A DNA stretch of 64,000 nt from Drosophila miranda (GCF_003369915.1 NC_046676.1:8277501-8341500); one strand, 5' to 3'. Counted from the first letter of the stretch, positions 1 through 11,446 are shown. The notes: generated by a model not told the origin, from the letters alone. Made by a program: numbers and translations.

Positions 1-196
1 GCTGAATCAGAGATGCAAGTGAGTCAAAACAAGCTAAAATCTATTTTAAATAGCTTAAGTAAATTTCGTTATATTTCAGGGTATTACAGAAGAAGAGTAT
101 TGCCGACCCTGTAATATCTATATATTACCTCGAACAGGAGTACAAGCCGAGGGAGTTGAAATTCTGGAGGATCATATAGCTATGTCAGCTGTATGA
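1..196 (+). CDS. 3' end of an unidentified gene (two partial terminal exons)
   Basis: Bases 1-18 read as six open codons up to a GTGAGT donor. A 61-bp AT-rich intron ends at a TTTCAG acceptor, and positions 80-196 give 38 codons ending in TGA at 194-196. Both exons join in phase 0, which supports a real terminal exon. The tail contains a Cys-x-x-Cys (YCRPC) and an acidic stretch and ends in MSAV. Codon use is AT-rich compared with the ribosomal and kinase genes that follow. I do not recognise the protein. The rest of the gene lies left of the window. Confidence 0.5.
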
Positions 197-1880
197 TCGA
201 TATTAGCGGGCAATCAAAAAGCATATAAAAACTTTGGTTCCAAAAGAAGTTCAACAAATGATGATTTTGCACTGCTCCGGCAAAGTAAGATCGGTTTATC
301 ATATCATACATATTGGTATATAGAAACGGTCGATCCGAAAAAATGCTGGGAGAAAAACGTTTTTGTCCAACTAGATGATTGTCTGTTTAGGGTCTACGTA
401 ATCAGTTTCCATGTCAGGTGCCGGTGCCGCCTGTCGAAACTAATTTTTTAGTTTTAGAATTTTTTACATTACGTTTTTACATAGATACATTAATCTGATT
501 CATTTATGTGTTCAGGGCTGAGGGTCCGACTTAGCTAGTAATATTCAACCGAATATCCAAATCATAGAATATTGATCATGCACAGAGAACCATTGTAGAC
601 CAGTGGGTATTAAAATACACTCTACGAAAATGGATAATTGAATAATTTTTAAAGCAGTTCAGGTGAAAGATAGGTGAAATAGAAAGGATAGAATGGATAT
701 ACAAGAAGAATTTACAATTACATTATTTTCCGCGGTTAAACTCAAATTGTTCAACTGTTTAAATAGATGGGGGTTAAGTGGGCTAAGTTAATTTTTAGAT
801 CGGTATATTTAACATAAATTTAAAAAAATGAGACGTTATATTTCTGAGGTTCATACTATACTATGTCTTGATTAACTTTAATTTTAGCCCAGTTTAGGTG
901 AAAAATATTGTGCGGTTTTTGTGGGTAAAGAGAGAGGATAGAATGGATATACAAGAAGAATTTACAATCAGGATTTTCTACCATTTACCTCAAGTCGTTG
1001 AACTGTTTAAATAGAGAGGGCTTAAGTTGGCTAGGTTTTTTACACCATACAAGACAAGACTCTATATTGTTGAGGAATAAAAATTGAGGCAAAAACTGTT
1101 AAAGTCAAGTATTTAAAATATGGCAGTCAAGTAGAAAATAAGTTCATTAATTGGATACAAATTTGTGGGCAGGGCTGAGGGTTCTATCTAGCTAGTAGTA
1201 TTCAACGGAATATAAAAAACGAGGAATATGAATAATTCGTCGGTATACTTTGGAAATTAGACCGTAAACTTCGGTATTTATTTGAATCGGTAATAACCGA
1301 TTGAGTCACATTCCAAAATGTTTCTGGGCATACCCTGGGAGAAATGGGTGTTATAAAATTGAGAACATGTTCCAATTAATGCAAAGACAATTTAGTCTCT
1401 GTTGTGAACCTATTTCAATGATATTTTGCTGCTCATCGTCTTTCTACAGATACCAAGAACAGGTATAAGGATATTTTTATATATATACAAGTTAATACTC
1501 ATATGCCCGAATATGTCTAAAACATATCAATTTGGGGAAAATGTCTTTATTTATTACGTTTTAAAAACAGGGTATGCAAGGCATATACACGCATCATGTT
1601 TTCAAATACCAGCAACACTGCGACTGTTTTTTTTGTTGAAACTATTTTGTTTAAGCCTTGTTTTAGCCAAAATATAATAAAAGCAAGTATTAAAAACAAG
1701 CCAGTCGAGTAGAAAATTGATTCAGTAATCGTATAAAATTATGTGGGCATGGCTAAATATTCTATATAGCTGGTAATATTCGACGGAATATCAAAATCGA
1801 GGAATATGTAAAAAGAACTTGAATTCGTCAGTATATTTACGGTATATTCTTAAAATGAGACCGTATATTTCGGTATATTT
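197..1880. repeat. Diverged copies of a dispersed promoter-type repeat, no gene
   Basis: No convincing gene is present. Related blocks recur at about 515-810, 885-1040, 1165-1260 and 1740-1910. Shared landmarks are a TAATATTCRACGGAATATC-like block, a GAGGAATAT block, CAGGTGAAAGATAGG, CTGTTTAAATAGA, and runs of the GTATATTT motif (Ohler motif 6 of Drosophila core promoters). The 515-810 copy matches, in inverted orientation, the DNA just upstream of Vps20 at 33710-33975. Other relatives lie upstream of RpS16 and the ZFC3H1-like gene. The family is not identified. Confidence 0.7.
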
Positions 1881-1883
1881 CTA

Positions 1884-2630
1884 GGGGTCGGACGGTATAT
1901 TTTATCGATAAGTGCTACATTTTCCTTTCCAAAAATTCGCGTTCGCAGTGAGACGTGTTAAAAGCGTTTTCGAGTGTTTTAATCTAGGTAGTGATCAAAA
2001 ACGAGGAATATTTAAAATAGAATAGTAAAAATAGCATATTTACGGTATATTTTTAAAATGAGACCGTATATTTCGGTATATTTCTAAGCGTCGGACGGTA
2101 TATCTTATCGATAAGTGCTACCGTTTTCCTTTCCAAAAATTCGCGTTCGCAGTGAGACGTGTTAAAAGCGTTTTCGAGTGTTTTAATCTAGGTAGTAATA
2201 ATCGACGGAAAATCAAAAACGAGGAATATTTAAAACAGAACTCTAATTCGTCAGTATATTTACGATATATTTTTAAAATGAGACCGTATATTTTGGTATA
2301 TTTCTGAGGGTCAGACGGTATATTTTATCGATAAGTGCTACCGTTTTCCTTTCCAAAAATTCGCGTTCGCAGTGAGACGTGTTAAAAGCGTTTTCGAGTG
2401 TTTTAATCTAGGTAGTAATAATCGACGGAAAATCAAAAACGAGGAATATTTAAAACAGAACTCTAATTCGTCAGTATATTTACGGTATATTTTTAAAATG
2501 AGACCGTATATTTCAGTATATTTCTAAGGGTCGGACGGTATATTTTATCGATAAGTGCTACCGTTTTCCTTTCCAAAAATTCGCGTTCGCAGTGAGACGT
2601 GTTTATAGCGTTTTCGAGTGTTTTAATAGG
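1884..2630 (+). repeat. Four tandem copies of the RpS24 promoter and leader exon
   Basis: Four copies of a 203-220 bp unit place TATCGATA at 1903, 2106, 2326 and 2546 (spacings 203, 220, 220). Each unit contains GTATATTT motifs, then the DRE, then a polypyrimidine TCT-type initiator (TTCCTTTCC in a TTTTCCTTTCC context), a GC-richer leader beginning AAAAATTCGCGTTCGC, and a splice-donor-like end (AATCTAG then GTAGT; in the last copy AATAG then GTAATT at 2630). Copies 3 and 4 are nearly identical, which implies recent amplification or gene conversion. Only the last copy is adjacent to the coding exon, but each could serve as an alternative first exon. Confidence 0.85.
2546..2575 (+). promoter_or_regulatory. 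RpS24: Proximal RpS24 core promoter (DRE plus TCT initiator)
   Basis: A DRE (TATCGATA, 2546-2553) lies about 20 bp upstream of TTCCTTTCC (2566-2574), which fits the TCT initiator of fly ribosomal-protein genes. Transcription is expected to start near 2568. The 5' leader exon would end at 2629, with a leader intron at 2630-2902 before the short untranslated start of the coding exon. Confidence 0.7.
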
Positions 2631-2912
2631 TAATTATAGCCCCAAAACAGGTAAAAACGAGCCCGAAGGACCGTGATAAATTGTGCTCAAAGCTGCGCAT
2701 GAAGGTAGCGGTCGTAGGGAGTGCGTAAACAAGTGCCGCGAGCAGCGTGTCACACGTGGAGTCTCGGGATGGTCAGCGGAGCATTCTCATTGCAGTGAGG
2801 TTATGTTGATTTGCACAGAGACAACAACAACTTGTAGTGGCAAACCATTTGCTAGAGTATTTGTGTAAAACGTTTGACTAATCTGTGGATTTTGTGTTTC
2901 AGCTCCGTCAAA

Positions 2913-3308
2913 ATGTCCGGTACAACCGCCACAGTCCGCACTCGCAAGTTCATGACCAACCGCCTGCTTGCCAGGAAACAAATGGTCTGCGATGTTCTGC
3001 ACCCGGGACTCTCGTCTGTCAACAAGACCGAGATCCGCGAGAAGCTCGCTGCCATGTACAAGGTGACTCCCGATGTCGTCTTTGCCTTTGGTTTCCGCAC
3101 AAACTTCGGTGGCGGCCGCTCCACTGGCTTTGCCCTCATCTACGACACCCTGGACTTTGCCAAGAAGTTCGAGCCCAAGTACCGCCTGGCCCGTCACGGT
3201 CTCTTCGAGCAGAAGAAGCAGACCCGCAAGCAGCGCAAGGAACGTCGCAACAGGATGAAGAAGGTCCGTGGTACCGCCAAGGCCAAGATTGGTGCTGGCA
3301 AGAAGTAA
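2913..3308 (+). CDS. RpS24: 40S ribosomal protein S24 (eS24)
   Basis: This is a single coding exon of 131 codons starting [19 protein letters not shown] and ending in a Lys/Arg-rich tail. It is a structural component of the small ribosomal subunit. Family landmarks are the N-terminal [16 protein letters not shown] segment, the central [15 protein letters not shown] loop and a basic C-terminus, all at the normal family length. The ATG at 2913 is chosen because the upstream in-frame codons lie across the TTTCAG acceptor at 2902, so they belong to the leader intron. A polyadenylation signal AATAAA lies at 3478-3483. The gene is driven by the amplified promoter array just upstream. No other function is plausible. 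Confidence 0.97.
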   Translation: MSGTTATVRTRKFMTNRLLARKQMVCDVLHPGLSSVNKTEIREKLAAMYKVTPDVVFAFGFRTNFGGGRSTGFALIYDTLDFAKKFEPKYRLARHGLFEQKKQTRKQRKERRNRMKKVRGTAKAKIGAGKK

Positions 3309-3483
3309 ATTCTCTGACAAATCCTGAGTGCGTGTGTGTTGTCGGCCTGCTGGAACGCTCACCGACAATTCCCAAAAGCAGCTGGTTATGCGTTAGTTAC
3401 ACCTTTACACCAACAAACAAAGGACGAAACAAAATCAGTGTTTACTTTTGGAGCGGCTTTTGTTTGTATACTAAGTAAATAAA

Positions 3484-3852
3484 ACTCTAAAAGTAAATCG
3501 TGAATGAACTCATTTGAAAATATTATATGCACAACACCACACACCAAAAGTATGCATATATGTAGTATATTGGCGAAAAATGTTCGAAATGGAAATCCAA
3601 GTCAAATCTTAGGATCTTCCCGGTAAGGAGGGGTGGAATGGGCAGCAGTGTGACCGGTCGGTTCTGGTACCGATCTATCGATACTTGCATCGATTGTGCT
3701 ATCGTCTGGCGACGCTGTGCATATTTTTTTTGTTGGAAAATCTTCAACCGGATTCGTATACAGAAATAATTGTCGTTTAAATGATTCAGCTCGGGCTGAG
3801 AGGGTTCTCCGAGTAGTAAGTGGCATTAGAGAGGCTACAATCGAGCTTAGGC
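3484..3852 (+). promoter_or_regulatory. Intergenic region and promoter of the ZRANB2-like gene
   Basis: This stretch carries clustered ATCGAT/TATCGATA-type elements near 3672-3700 (CTATCGATAC, CATCGATTG), typical DREF/BEAF-bound housekeeping promoter DNA, about 150-180 bp before the ATG at 3853. No coding potential is apparent. Confidence 0.5.
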
Positions 3853-4861
3853 ATGTCCACCAATTCCAATGGGAGTGGCGGAGCAGCAGGCGGCACCAGC
3901 AGCAGCGGCGGCGTCGTCTCGGCTGGTGATTGGATTTGCCCAGATTATGAGTGAGTGCGCGTAAAGATTGAGGGAAACGCGAATACCCATGAAGCGCCAG
4001 GAGACAAATTCAATAAATTGTGCATTTTGATATATTCCCACGACTTTGCAGCTGTCGGCATCTGAATTTCGCGCGCCGCACGCAATGCAATAAGTGCAAT
4101 CACGACCGTGATAGCATTGATAAGCCAGAGCGCGACCGTGACCGGGGCAATGGCAGTAGCAGCAGCAGCAGCAGCTCCAGCAAGAAGAAGCTGGGCACCG
4201 AGATCGGCAAAGCGGCAGCGGACAAGTCGCGAGGGCTCTTCAGCGCCGAGGACTGGCAGTGCGCCAAGTGTGCAAACGTGAACTGGGCCAGGCGACAGAC
4301 CTGTAACATGTGTAATTCGCCCAAGTTTACGGACTCGGAGGAGCGAACTGGTAAGCTCTGCGCACAGCACAATCCATATAAGTTTGCTAATTACCGATTT
4401 TAGGCTTTGGCGGTGGCTATAATGATCGCGGAGTTGTGGAGTACAAGGAACGCCAGGAGTCGGACAGCGAGTACGATGAGTTTGGGCGGCGTAAGAAGCG
4501 GAAGAGCTATGAAGAGCGCGATGGGTCTAAGCGAGCAAGGAGGGCCAGCGATGCTGGGGAGGATGAGGAAGAGGACGACGATGATGATGATGGGGATCTG
4601 TCCAAGTACGATCTATGGGGTGACAATGAAGTAACCTCATCCGAAGTAAATAACAAGGAGCCGACGGGCAATGGCAGAGACATCAAGGAGGGCAAACGGA
4701 CCTCACGCGACTCCCCATCGTCCGTATCATCCTCGTCCTCGTCTAGCTCGTCCAGCTCCAGCGACTCGTCATCGTCGTCGTCATCCTCGAGCAGCTCGAC
4801 CAGCAGTGGGTCCACCAGTAGGCGTGGCAAGAAGAGCACAGCATCGCCCAGCAAACGTTAG
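3853..4861 (+). CDS. ZRANB2-like RanBP2-type zinc-finger splicing factor
   Basis: There are three exons: 3853-3950, 4052-4350 and 4404-4861, joined in phase to give 284 aa. Two RanBP2-type zinc fingers are visible. The first spans exons 1-2 (GDWICPDYDCRHLNFARR, then CNKCN). The second is DWQCAKCANVNWARRQTCNMC. Each has the W-x-C-x2-4-C, Asn, C-x2-C layout that binds GGU-type single-stranded RNA in ZRANB2. The fingers are followed by an acidic stretch and a long Ser-rich tail (SSSSS runs, residues about 230-270) resembling the RS/Ser-rich C-terminus of ZRANB2. The likely role is nuclear pre-mRNA splicing. I believe the D. melanogaster orthologue is CG3732, from memory. It is convergent with bonsai, with about 200 bp between stops. 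Confidence 0.85.
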
Positions 4862-5064
4862 CTAAATTTTATTGCGTTTCTGTTCACTTCTTTCCGAGGG
4901 GATATTTATTTGATTATTTATTTACTTTACATACTCTGCGCTGCCCCCGATCATCACATGCTAAATAAGGTCAAATTTATTTTAAAAATTATAATAAAAG
5001 CCATAATTTAAGAACAGCAGCATTTACATTTATTGTAAGACACCATAATATACAAAAATTGGGC

Positions 5065-6273
5065 CTAATTGAAGCTATCCTCGTCTTGTTTTTTGCTGGT
5101 AACAGCCGCTGCCGCATCGCGTTGCTCTATCAACAGAACCAACTCTTTCCTCGACTTCTCGATTTGCTCCTCGGTCACCGTCAATGGAATATCGCAGGAT
5201 ATTTGCTCTTTTCGTATAAATTCCATTTTACGGATGGCATCTTCTAAGAAGGGTATTTTTTGGGCCTGCAGTTCTTTGTGATAGGCTTCGAGTCGTTCCT
5301 CCTTCAAGCTTTCGCAGTAGGTGTCGGTTAACTTCTGCAGCGACTCCTTGCGGGTGATCCAATGGAAATGTGCTGGCGGCGGCTTGTATACCAAATCAAG
5401 CTTCTCTAATATCCATTCGAAGCGGGGATAGTCCCAGCGTCTCAGATATTTAAGGAACTTCTTGCGCTTATCAATCAGCTCCTTGAGCCGCACCTTAATC
5501 ATCTTGTCGCGGGGGTTCTTATCCATATGCTCTTGATAACGACGAATAATGGCAGTCATGTTGGCCACTAAAAAAGGACGAATGTTATATTGGTTATTCT
5601 GCAGAAGCACTTGAGGAAAAAGTAAAACCTGCTAGAAAAAAACCCAAATACAAACACACACCCATAACATCTGGCTGAACTGGGTACCTAACTATTTTAT
5701 GGGTTCTAACTAGGGTTCCTGCGTATACCCTGTCATCGTATGAGAAACATTCATGCATTCTATTTAAGGCGAAAATTCTAAAGAATACATGTCAGTTTTC
5801 AGTTTCTGAACGTTGGACTAGCATGTAGCAAGGTGAGCCCTTAACGTTTGATCATTTGATACCTACACTTCGACTCCATCGATCCGTAGTCCTGGGCATG
5901 TCTCTGCACTTCCTTCACCATCTGATCGCGGTAGTAACGTGTCGTCAGATGGTTGGCGTTGTTGCACAGCTTAAACAGGGATTTAACCGTATCGTCGGCA
6001 CTACAAAAGCAAACCAAAACTACTTAATACCTTCCGCATCGAATTGTTTGCCAGACGCGCTTACTTTTCCAACTCCTTGCAATCTCTGTAGTCCAGAATA
6101 ACTTCGTCGGCATTCAGGGGTGGAAGCTTGGAAAGATCTCCGCTCTTTTCTGGCTTAATGCAGGAGATCTTCTCTGGGCGCACCCATTTGATTTTTAGGT
6201 CCGACTTAAAGGCATATTCACGAATAAATTGGCGCGGCACTGCCTGCTGCGCTATATTTAATAGTTTATTCAT
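5065..6273 (-). CDS. bonsai: Mitochondrial ribosomal protein S15 (bonsai)
   Basis: Three exons on the minus strand, 6273-6065, 6000-5867 and 5567-5065, join in phase to 281 aa. Exon 3 encodes the S15 core (MTAIIRRYQEHMDKNPRDKM, then RLKELIDKRKKFLKYLRRWD), the 16S-rRNA-binding helical fold of uS15. The N-terminus is basic and hydrophobic, as expected of a mitochondrial transit peptide, and the length is much greater than bacterial S15, as in fly bonsai. It acts in the small subunit of the mitochondrial ribosome. The start codon lies 254 bp from that of Cdk9 on the opposite strand, so the two genes share a bidirectional promoter. Confidence 0.92.
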
Positions 6274-6527
6274 TAATTTTGGTTTTTATTTTGTAGCTAG
6301 TGGTCGATTGGTTATATCACTTGGCCAGTGTACACAAACAAACAGAAAAGTATAATTGTGTATCAGCTGTTCCGCAGAACCATCGATACTAACATCGATA
6401 TCTTCAGCATAGTGTGTCCACATTTAACTTGGAATAAACATCGAGGGCACCAAACCACTAATTGTTGAGCTCCTACGTTTCGAATTGATTTTGGACTGTG
6501 CAACGTGAAAATTCGTGATATTTGACC
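6274..6527. promoter_or_regulatory. Bidirectional promoter between bonsai and Cdk9
   Basis: These 254 bp separate two divergent start codons. They contain several ATCGATA-type elements (CATCGATACT and CATCGATATC near 6381-6402) and AGTGTGTCC, the partial complement of the Ohler-1/M1BP motif. This is a typical housekeeping divergent promoter. Confidence 0.6.
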
Positions 6528-7913
6528 ATGTCGCACGTGTCCCACATGTTGCAGCAACCGTCCACGCCCTCCAGCGTGGCCTCAACTTCGTCGCGGACCA
6601 TGTCGCTGATGGAGAAGCAGAAGTACATTGAAGACTACGACTTTCCGTACTGCGATGAGAGCAGCAAATACGAAAAGGTGGCCAAAATTGGCCAGGGGAC
6701 CTTTGGGTTAGTTAATTAGAGCATTTTTGTACATATCCCTATAAAGGATGCATTTTTTGTGTATTCCAGTGAGGTGTTCAAGGCCCGGGAAAAGAAGAGC
6801 AACAAAAAGTTTGTGGCCATGAAAAAAGTGCTCATGGACAACGAAAAGGAAGGCGTGAGTGGACAAATTATTTCACAGCGAATCAGAAATAATATATCTT
6901 TCTTGAATAGTTTCCCATTACAGCCCTGCGTGAGATTCGAATCCTGCAACTGCTGAAACACGAAAATGTGGTCAACCTGATTGAGATCTGTCGAACGAAG
7001 GCCACAGCCACCAATGGTTACAGGTCCACTTTCTATTTGGTCTTCGATTTCTGCGAGCACGACTTGGCTGGGCTGCTGTCGAACATGAACGTGAAATTCA
7101 GCCTCGGAGAGATCAAAAAGGTTATGCAGCAGCTGCTGAACGGCCTCTACTACATACACAGCAACAAGGTGTGTAATATGAATTATGATGACACGAGAAT
7201 TCCATCTTTTGGCTGCTATCTTCCAGATTTTGCATAGAGATATGAAGGCTGCCAATGTTCTGATTACAAAACATGGAATCCTAAAGCTGGCCGACTTTGG
7301 GTTGGCACGCGCATTTAGTATCCCAAAGAATGATTCAAAGAATCGCTACACAAACAGAGTGGTCACGCTGTGGTATCGGCCACCAGAGTTGCTGCTGGGA
7401 GATCGCAACTATGGTCCGCCCGTGGACATGTGGGGCGCTGGCTGCATCATGGCCGAGATGTGGACACGGTCTCCCATTATGCAGGGCAACACAGAGCAGC
7501 AGCAGCTGACTTTCATCTCGCAGCTGTGTGGATCGTTTACGCCAGACGTTTGGCCAGGAGTGGAGGAACTGGAACTGTACAAGTCCATTGAACTGCCAAA
7601 GAATCAGAAACGGCGCGTCAAGGAGCGCCTGCGTCCGTATGTTAAGGATCCCACTGGGTGCGATTTGCTCGACAAACTCCTGACTTTGGATCCCAAGAAG
7701 CGCATTGATGCGGATACAGCACTGAACCACGACTTCTTCTGGACCGATCCCATGCCCAGTGACTTGAGCAAGATGTTGTCGCAGCATCTGCAGAGTATGT
7801 TCGAGTATCTGGCACAGCCGCGGCGCAGCAATCAGATGCGCAACTACCATCAGCAGTTGACCACGATGAATCAGAAGCCGCAGGACAACAGCATGATTGA
7901 CAGAGTCTGGTAG
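6528..7913 (+). CDS. Cdk9: Cyclin-dependent kinase 9 (P-TEFb catalytic subunit)
   Basis: Four exons, 6528-6706, 6770-6854, 6911-7168 and 7227-7913, give 402 aa. The glycine loop GQGTFGEVFKAR is split by intron 1. The diagnostic PITALRE cyclin-binding helix follows intron 2. The catalytic loop HRDMKAANVL and the DFGLA magnesium site follow intron 3, then the T-loop Thr in RYTNRVVTLWYRPPE. With Cyclin T it forms P-TEFb, which phosphorylates the Pol II CTD, DSIF and NELF to release paused polymerase. The ATG at 6528 (MSHVSHML) is the first in frame. Length and residues are all intact. Confidence 0.96.
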
Positions 7914-8092
7914 AATATGTTCTAAAACTAATATATATCTGTAAGATTTTCCCTATCAATACTATAAGCACTTAGTTAGGCTTGAGGTATACCATACAAT
8001 AATTATATTGCATTTGCAACTGATATCCCCCTATTATTTTTTGATTTTCTAAATATTTCCTTTCGGGGTGATATGTACACACTGGTGGCAGC

Positions 8093-9940
8093 ATGCACGT
8101 TGAGCAACAGCAGCAAACTGTAAACAATGCCAAAAAAGCGGATAAAAAACGGCGTAGATGCCTGGCAATTATCAAAAGCGACTGTGATGTGTCTCCTAGC
8201 GACACCCCCACCGTGTACTTGGCCATTCTGAACGTGGGACTAAGCAATGGACTCACTGAGGAAAGTCTGCTCGAAGCGGCCGCTCAGACAGGCGGCAGCG
8301 TCTCTGAGGTGGCAATGTTAACCGGAAAATCATACTGTTTTCTCGTTTGCTGTACTCTGGAGGACTCGCAGCTTGTGTACACGGGCATGCACAATGTGTC
8401 GACCATCGGACAGCAGGGAGCAGTGGCCTATCTAAGCTATGTCAAGGCATTGCCTGCGCTGGCCGGGAAAAGTGAATGGAACAAACCGCTGCCCAGTGGA
8501 CTCATCGTACTGCCAGACTTTGTCAGCGATGCGGAGGAGGCGACGCTGCTTAGATCCATTGCCGAAGATGGCAGATCGTATGAGGGCACCCTCAAACACC
8601 GTCATGTCAAGCATTTTGGCTACGAATTTCTATATGGCAGCAACAACGTCGACCCCACGAAGCCTCTGGAGCAATCTGTACCCACAGCCTGTGATTTTCT
8701 CTGGCCGCGGCTTGAGAGCTTTTCTTCTTCCTGGGACTGGAGCACGCCGGACCAACTGACTGTCAATGAGTACGAGCCAGGACATGGCATACCGCCTCAT
8801 GTGGACACCCACAGTGCATTTTTGGATCCCATCCTCTCACTGTCCCTGCAGTCTGATGTGGTTATGGATTTTCGGCGTGGTGAGGCGCAGGTCCAGGTGA
8901 AGCTGCCCCGCCGCTCCCTATTGATCATGTCCGGAGAAGCTCGCTACGATTGGACGCATGGGATTAAGCCCAAGCACATCGATGTGGTGCCCACAGCCAC
9001 TGGAAGTTTGACTACGCAAGCCCGCAGCAAGAGGACATCGCTCACATTTAGGCGCTTGCGACGAGGCAACTGCAACTGCTCCTACCCCACGCTGTGTGAT
9101 AGCCAGCAATCCAAAGTGCCCCAAGAGATGTCCACCACATTGGCCGACCAAGCCGTTAGTCTTGAGCAGCAGAATGTTCACGAGGTGTACGATAAAATTG
9201 CAAATCATTTTAGTGAGACGCGGCACTCGCCGTGGCCTCAGGTGGCCCAGTTCCTGGATAGCTTCGAGCCCGAGTCTGTGGTCCTGGACGTCGGCTGTGG
9301 CAATGGAAAGTACCTCGGCTGCAATGCCCACATCTTAGCCATTGGATGTGATCGGTCCCAAGGATTGCTCGCAGTCGGACAACAAAAGGGCCAGAACGTC
9401 TTTCGTTGCGACTGCCTAAATGTACCCGTGCGCTCGTCGAGCATCGATGGGTGCATCAGCATTGCGGTCATCCATCATCTGGCCAGTGCTGACCGTCGCC
9501 TGAGTGCTCTACGGGAGATGGCACGTGTCCTCCGGCCAGGTGGCCGGGCTCTGGTCTATGTCTGGGCCAAGGAACAGCGACGCAACGATAGGAAATCCGC
9601 CTACCTCAGGCAAAACAAGGCCGTGCACAAGGAACGCACCACCGAGCAGGAGCAGCGACAGAAGCAGCAACATGAACTTGAACAGCGGCCACAAGATCAT
9701 GTTTCCCTTCCAGTGCACACCAACCGCACTGAGTTCCAGCAGCAAGACGTCCTAGTACCCTGGAAGACCAAGGATGAGCAACGCACCACGTTTCTACGTT
9801 ACTATCACGTCTTTGAGGAGCACGAGCTGGAGAAGCTAGTGGCCCAGGTGCCAGAGGTTGAGCTTACAAAGAGCTACTACGATCAGGGAAATCATTGTGT
9901 GATCTTCAAAAAAGTCGCCATCTGCACAGCGATGCCATGA
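8093..9940 (+). CDS. ALKBH8-like tRNA wobble-uridine methyltransferase/hydroxylase
   Basis: This is a single-exon gene of 615 aa. The order matches ALKBH8: an N-terminal RRM-like region (YLAILNVGLSNGLTEESLLE), a 2-oxoglutarate/Fe(II) dioxygenase domain (metal ligands in PPHVDTHSAF and the later WTHGI, with RTSLTFRRL holding the 2-OG-binding arginine), a Cys-rich linker (CNCSYPTLC), and a class I SAM methyltransferase (VLDVGCGNGKYL). In the family, with TRMT112, the methyltransferase makes mcm5U34 in tRNA and the AlkB domain hydroxylates it in some tRNAs. A Gln-rich insertion lies around residues 515-540. It begins 180 bp after Cdk9. I recall CG17807 as the D. melanogaster orthologue. Confidence 0.92.
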   Translation: MHVEQQQQTVNNAKKADKKRRRCLAIIKSDCDVSPSDTPTVYLAILNVGLSNGLTEESLLEAAAQTGGSVSEVAMLTGKSYCFLVCCTLEDSQLVYTGMHNVSTIGQQGAVAYLSYVKALPALAGKSEWNKPLPSGLIVLPDFVSDAEEATLLRSIAEDGRSYEGTLKHRHVKHFGYEFLYGSNNVDPTKPLEQSVPTACDFLWPRLESFSSSWDWSTPDQLTVNEYEPGHGIPPHVDTHSAFLDPILSLSLQSDVVMDFRRGEAQVQVKLPRRSLLIMSGEARYDWTHGIKPKHIDVVPTATGSLTTQARSKRTSLTFRRLRRGNCNCSYPTLCDSQQSKVPQEMSTTLADQAVSLEQQNVHEVYDKIANHFSETRHSPWPQVAQFLDSFEPESVVLDVGCGNGKYLGCNAHILAIGCDRSQGLLAVGQQKGQNVFRCDCLNVPVRSSSIDGCISIAVIHHLASADRRLSALREMARVLRPGGRALVYVWAKEQRRNDRKSAYLRQNKAVHKERTTEQEQRQKQQHELEQRPQDHVSLPVHTNRTEFQQQDVLVPWKTKDEQRTTFLRYYHVFEEHELEKLVAQVPEVELTKSYYDQGNHCVIFKKVAICTAMP

Positions 9941-11446
9941 GTAGCTAACACTTTTACTAAGGGAGAACCACTATTAATATATGTAATTCGTTTATTTGAT
10001 TTCAAAAATACACATTTACACGATTTTACTTTTGCTTATTAGCGAATCAAACGTAAACTAGAACTTAGTTAAGCTATTGTTTGACCCATCCAAGTGGTGT
10101 TCGTTCTCTTTATTGTAGCTTTGGACCATAAATTGACAATTCCTTAATAGCAACATTTTGTGTTCCACTGAAGAGTATTTCAACTCAAATATATATGTAG
10201 GTACGAGTGCTGGATATATATACATTTGATTTTTTATACACCTATATATGTAGACTTCAAACGAATTCAATAGCATAGGTCGCAATTGTGTGTTAATGCA
10301 AATATAGTAGTAGGTGGATAGTATGGAGATAGTATAAATTTGAGTATCATAACTAAAATGTATAGAGACTACCTAAAACGGTGTTGGGGGAGCAAACGTT
10401 TGGTATGGTGCTGGTTGGAGCTTCTTCAAGTAATGTTCCTATGTATGTAGTATGTATATTTATAAATCCATGAATAACTATAGTTCGAGCTACAGAAACG
10501 ACTACACGATAGAACTCGATTTTAAAAACACGCTTTAAACTCTACATTTAACTATACTTTTAGTTTGCAATAGGATTCATATAACTATGTATTTATAGAC
10601 TAGTTGACAGTTTCAAACGTTTCGCTTTGGTCGTGGGTAGAGTAGAGTAGAGCATAGTATGTGTCTGATATGTTAGCAGGTAACATTTGGTAACATTTGG
10701 TCTTAACGCTACGAGCTAGGCATTTAGCGGGTGGTGCTCTAGTGGTCTAAGATTTTTCAAAAAAATACATACATGCGAGTATGTGGGTGTACGAGGTGTA
10801 TAAATATATATCTGTGTATGTGTTTAGGTCGCGTGTATAACAGTTGTGGTGCCTAAAGTGGTTGGTTTTTGGCTATATGTATAGGAGAACAATAAAATAG
10901 AGTAGTGTTTGACTTATTTCATACATGCAACAGCTATGTGCGTCTACAGACTAGGTTAAACCAGAAATTCATCATCATAATCATAATATTTAAAGCCTGA
11001 TAGTTTACTCGTTTGTTGTTAAAGCTGATTTATCAGTTATACATATGTATATAGTACATATTCGTATATACATACACACACAATATAACGCCATATAAAG
11101 TTCTACAGGTTCCGATTAATGTAGGTATGTGTATACTTCAGTCGTTGTTGAATATACAAAGCTTTCTTCCCTGGTGACGGGTGATGACCTTTGGTACAGT
11201 ACTTCTCCTATATCTACTTATACTCCTCCTTCGTTTACATTCTCTCACTTCTTTAACCGAAACACTTATTTGAGCAGCTGGCATACTAAGTCCACCTTTT
11301 TCGTCTCAATTCTCACATTACAAGATTTGTGGGAGCTGGGGATGTGTCTGGGGTCTGTCTGTGGTGTGTTTTGGCGGTGCTCGGACTGAGTCTCATGTCC
11401 AGATGCCTTGAGCGCGCGCTTAGATAAATGTTTCGGTTGCCATTTG
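9941..11446 (-). other. Probable long 3' UTR of the FNDC-like gene; no ORF
   Basis: About 1.5 kb of AT-rich DNA lies between the ALKBH8-like stop and the minus-strand stop of the FNDC-like gene. TTTATT (a minus-strand AATAAA) near 9990 could polyadenylate the minus-strand transcript. Short TATATGTA/CATACATA microsatellite runs occur. I see no coding exon. Confidence 0.4.

Noticed and set aside
1884-2630. Evenly spaced repeats that could suggest a CRISPR-like array
   Set aside because: The whole 203-220 bp unit repeats with promoter motifs. There are no short repeats with unique spacers, and the genome is eukaryotic.
2630-2902. RpS24 leader intron considered as a snoRNA host
   Set aside because: No C/D pair and no clear hairpin-H box-hairpin-ACA layout could be drawn.
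2787-3368. 193-codon minus-strand frame
   Set aside because: Antisense shadow of the RpS24 coding exon.
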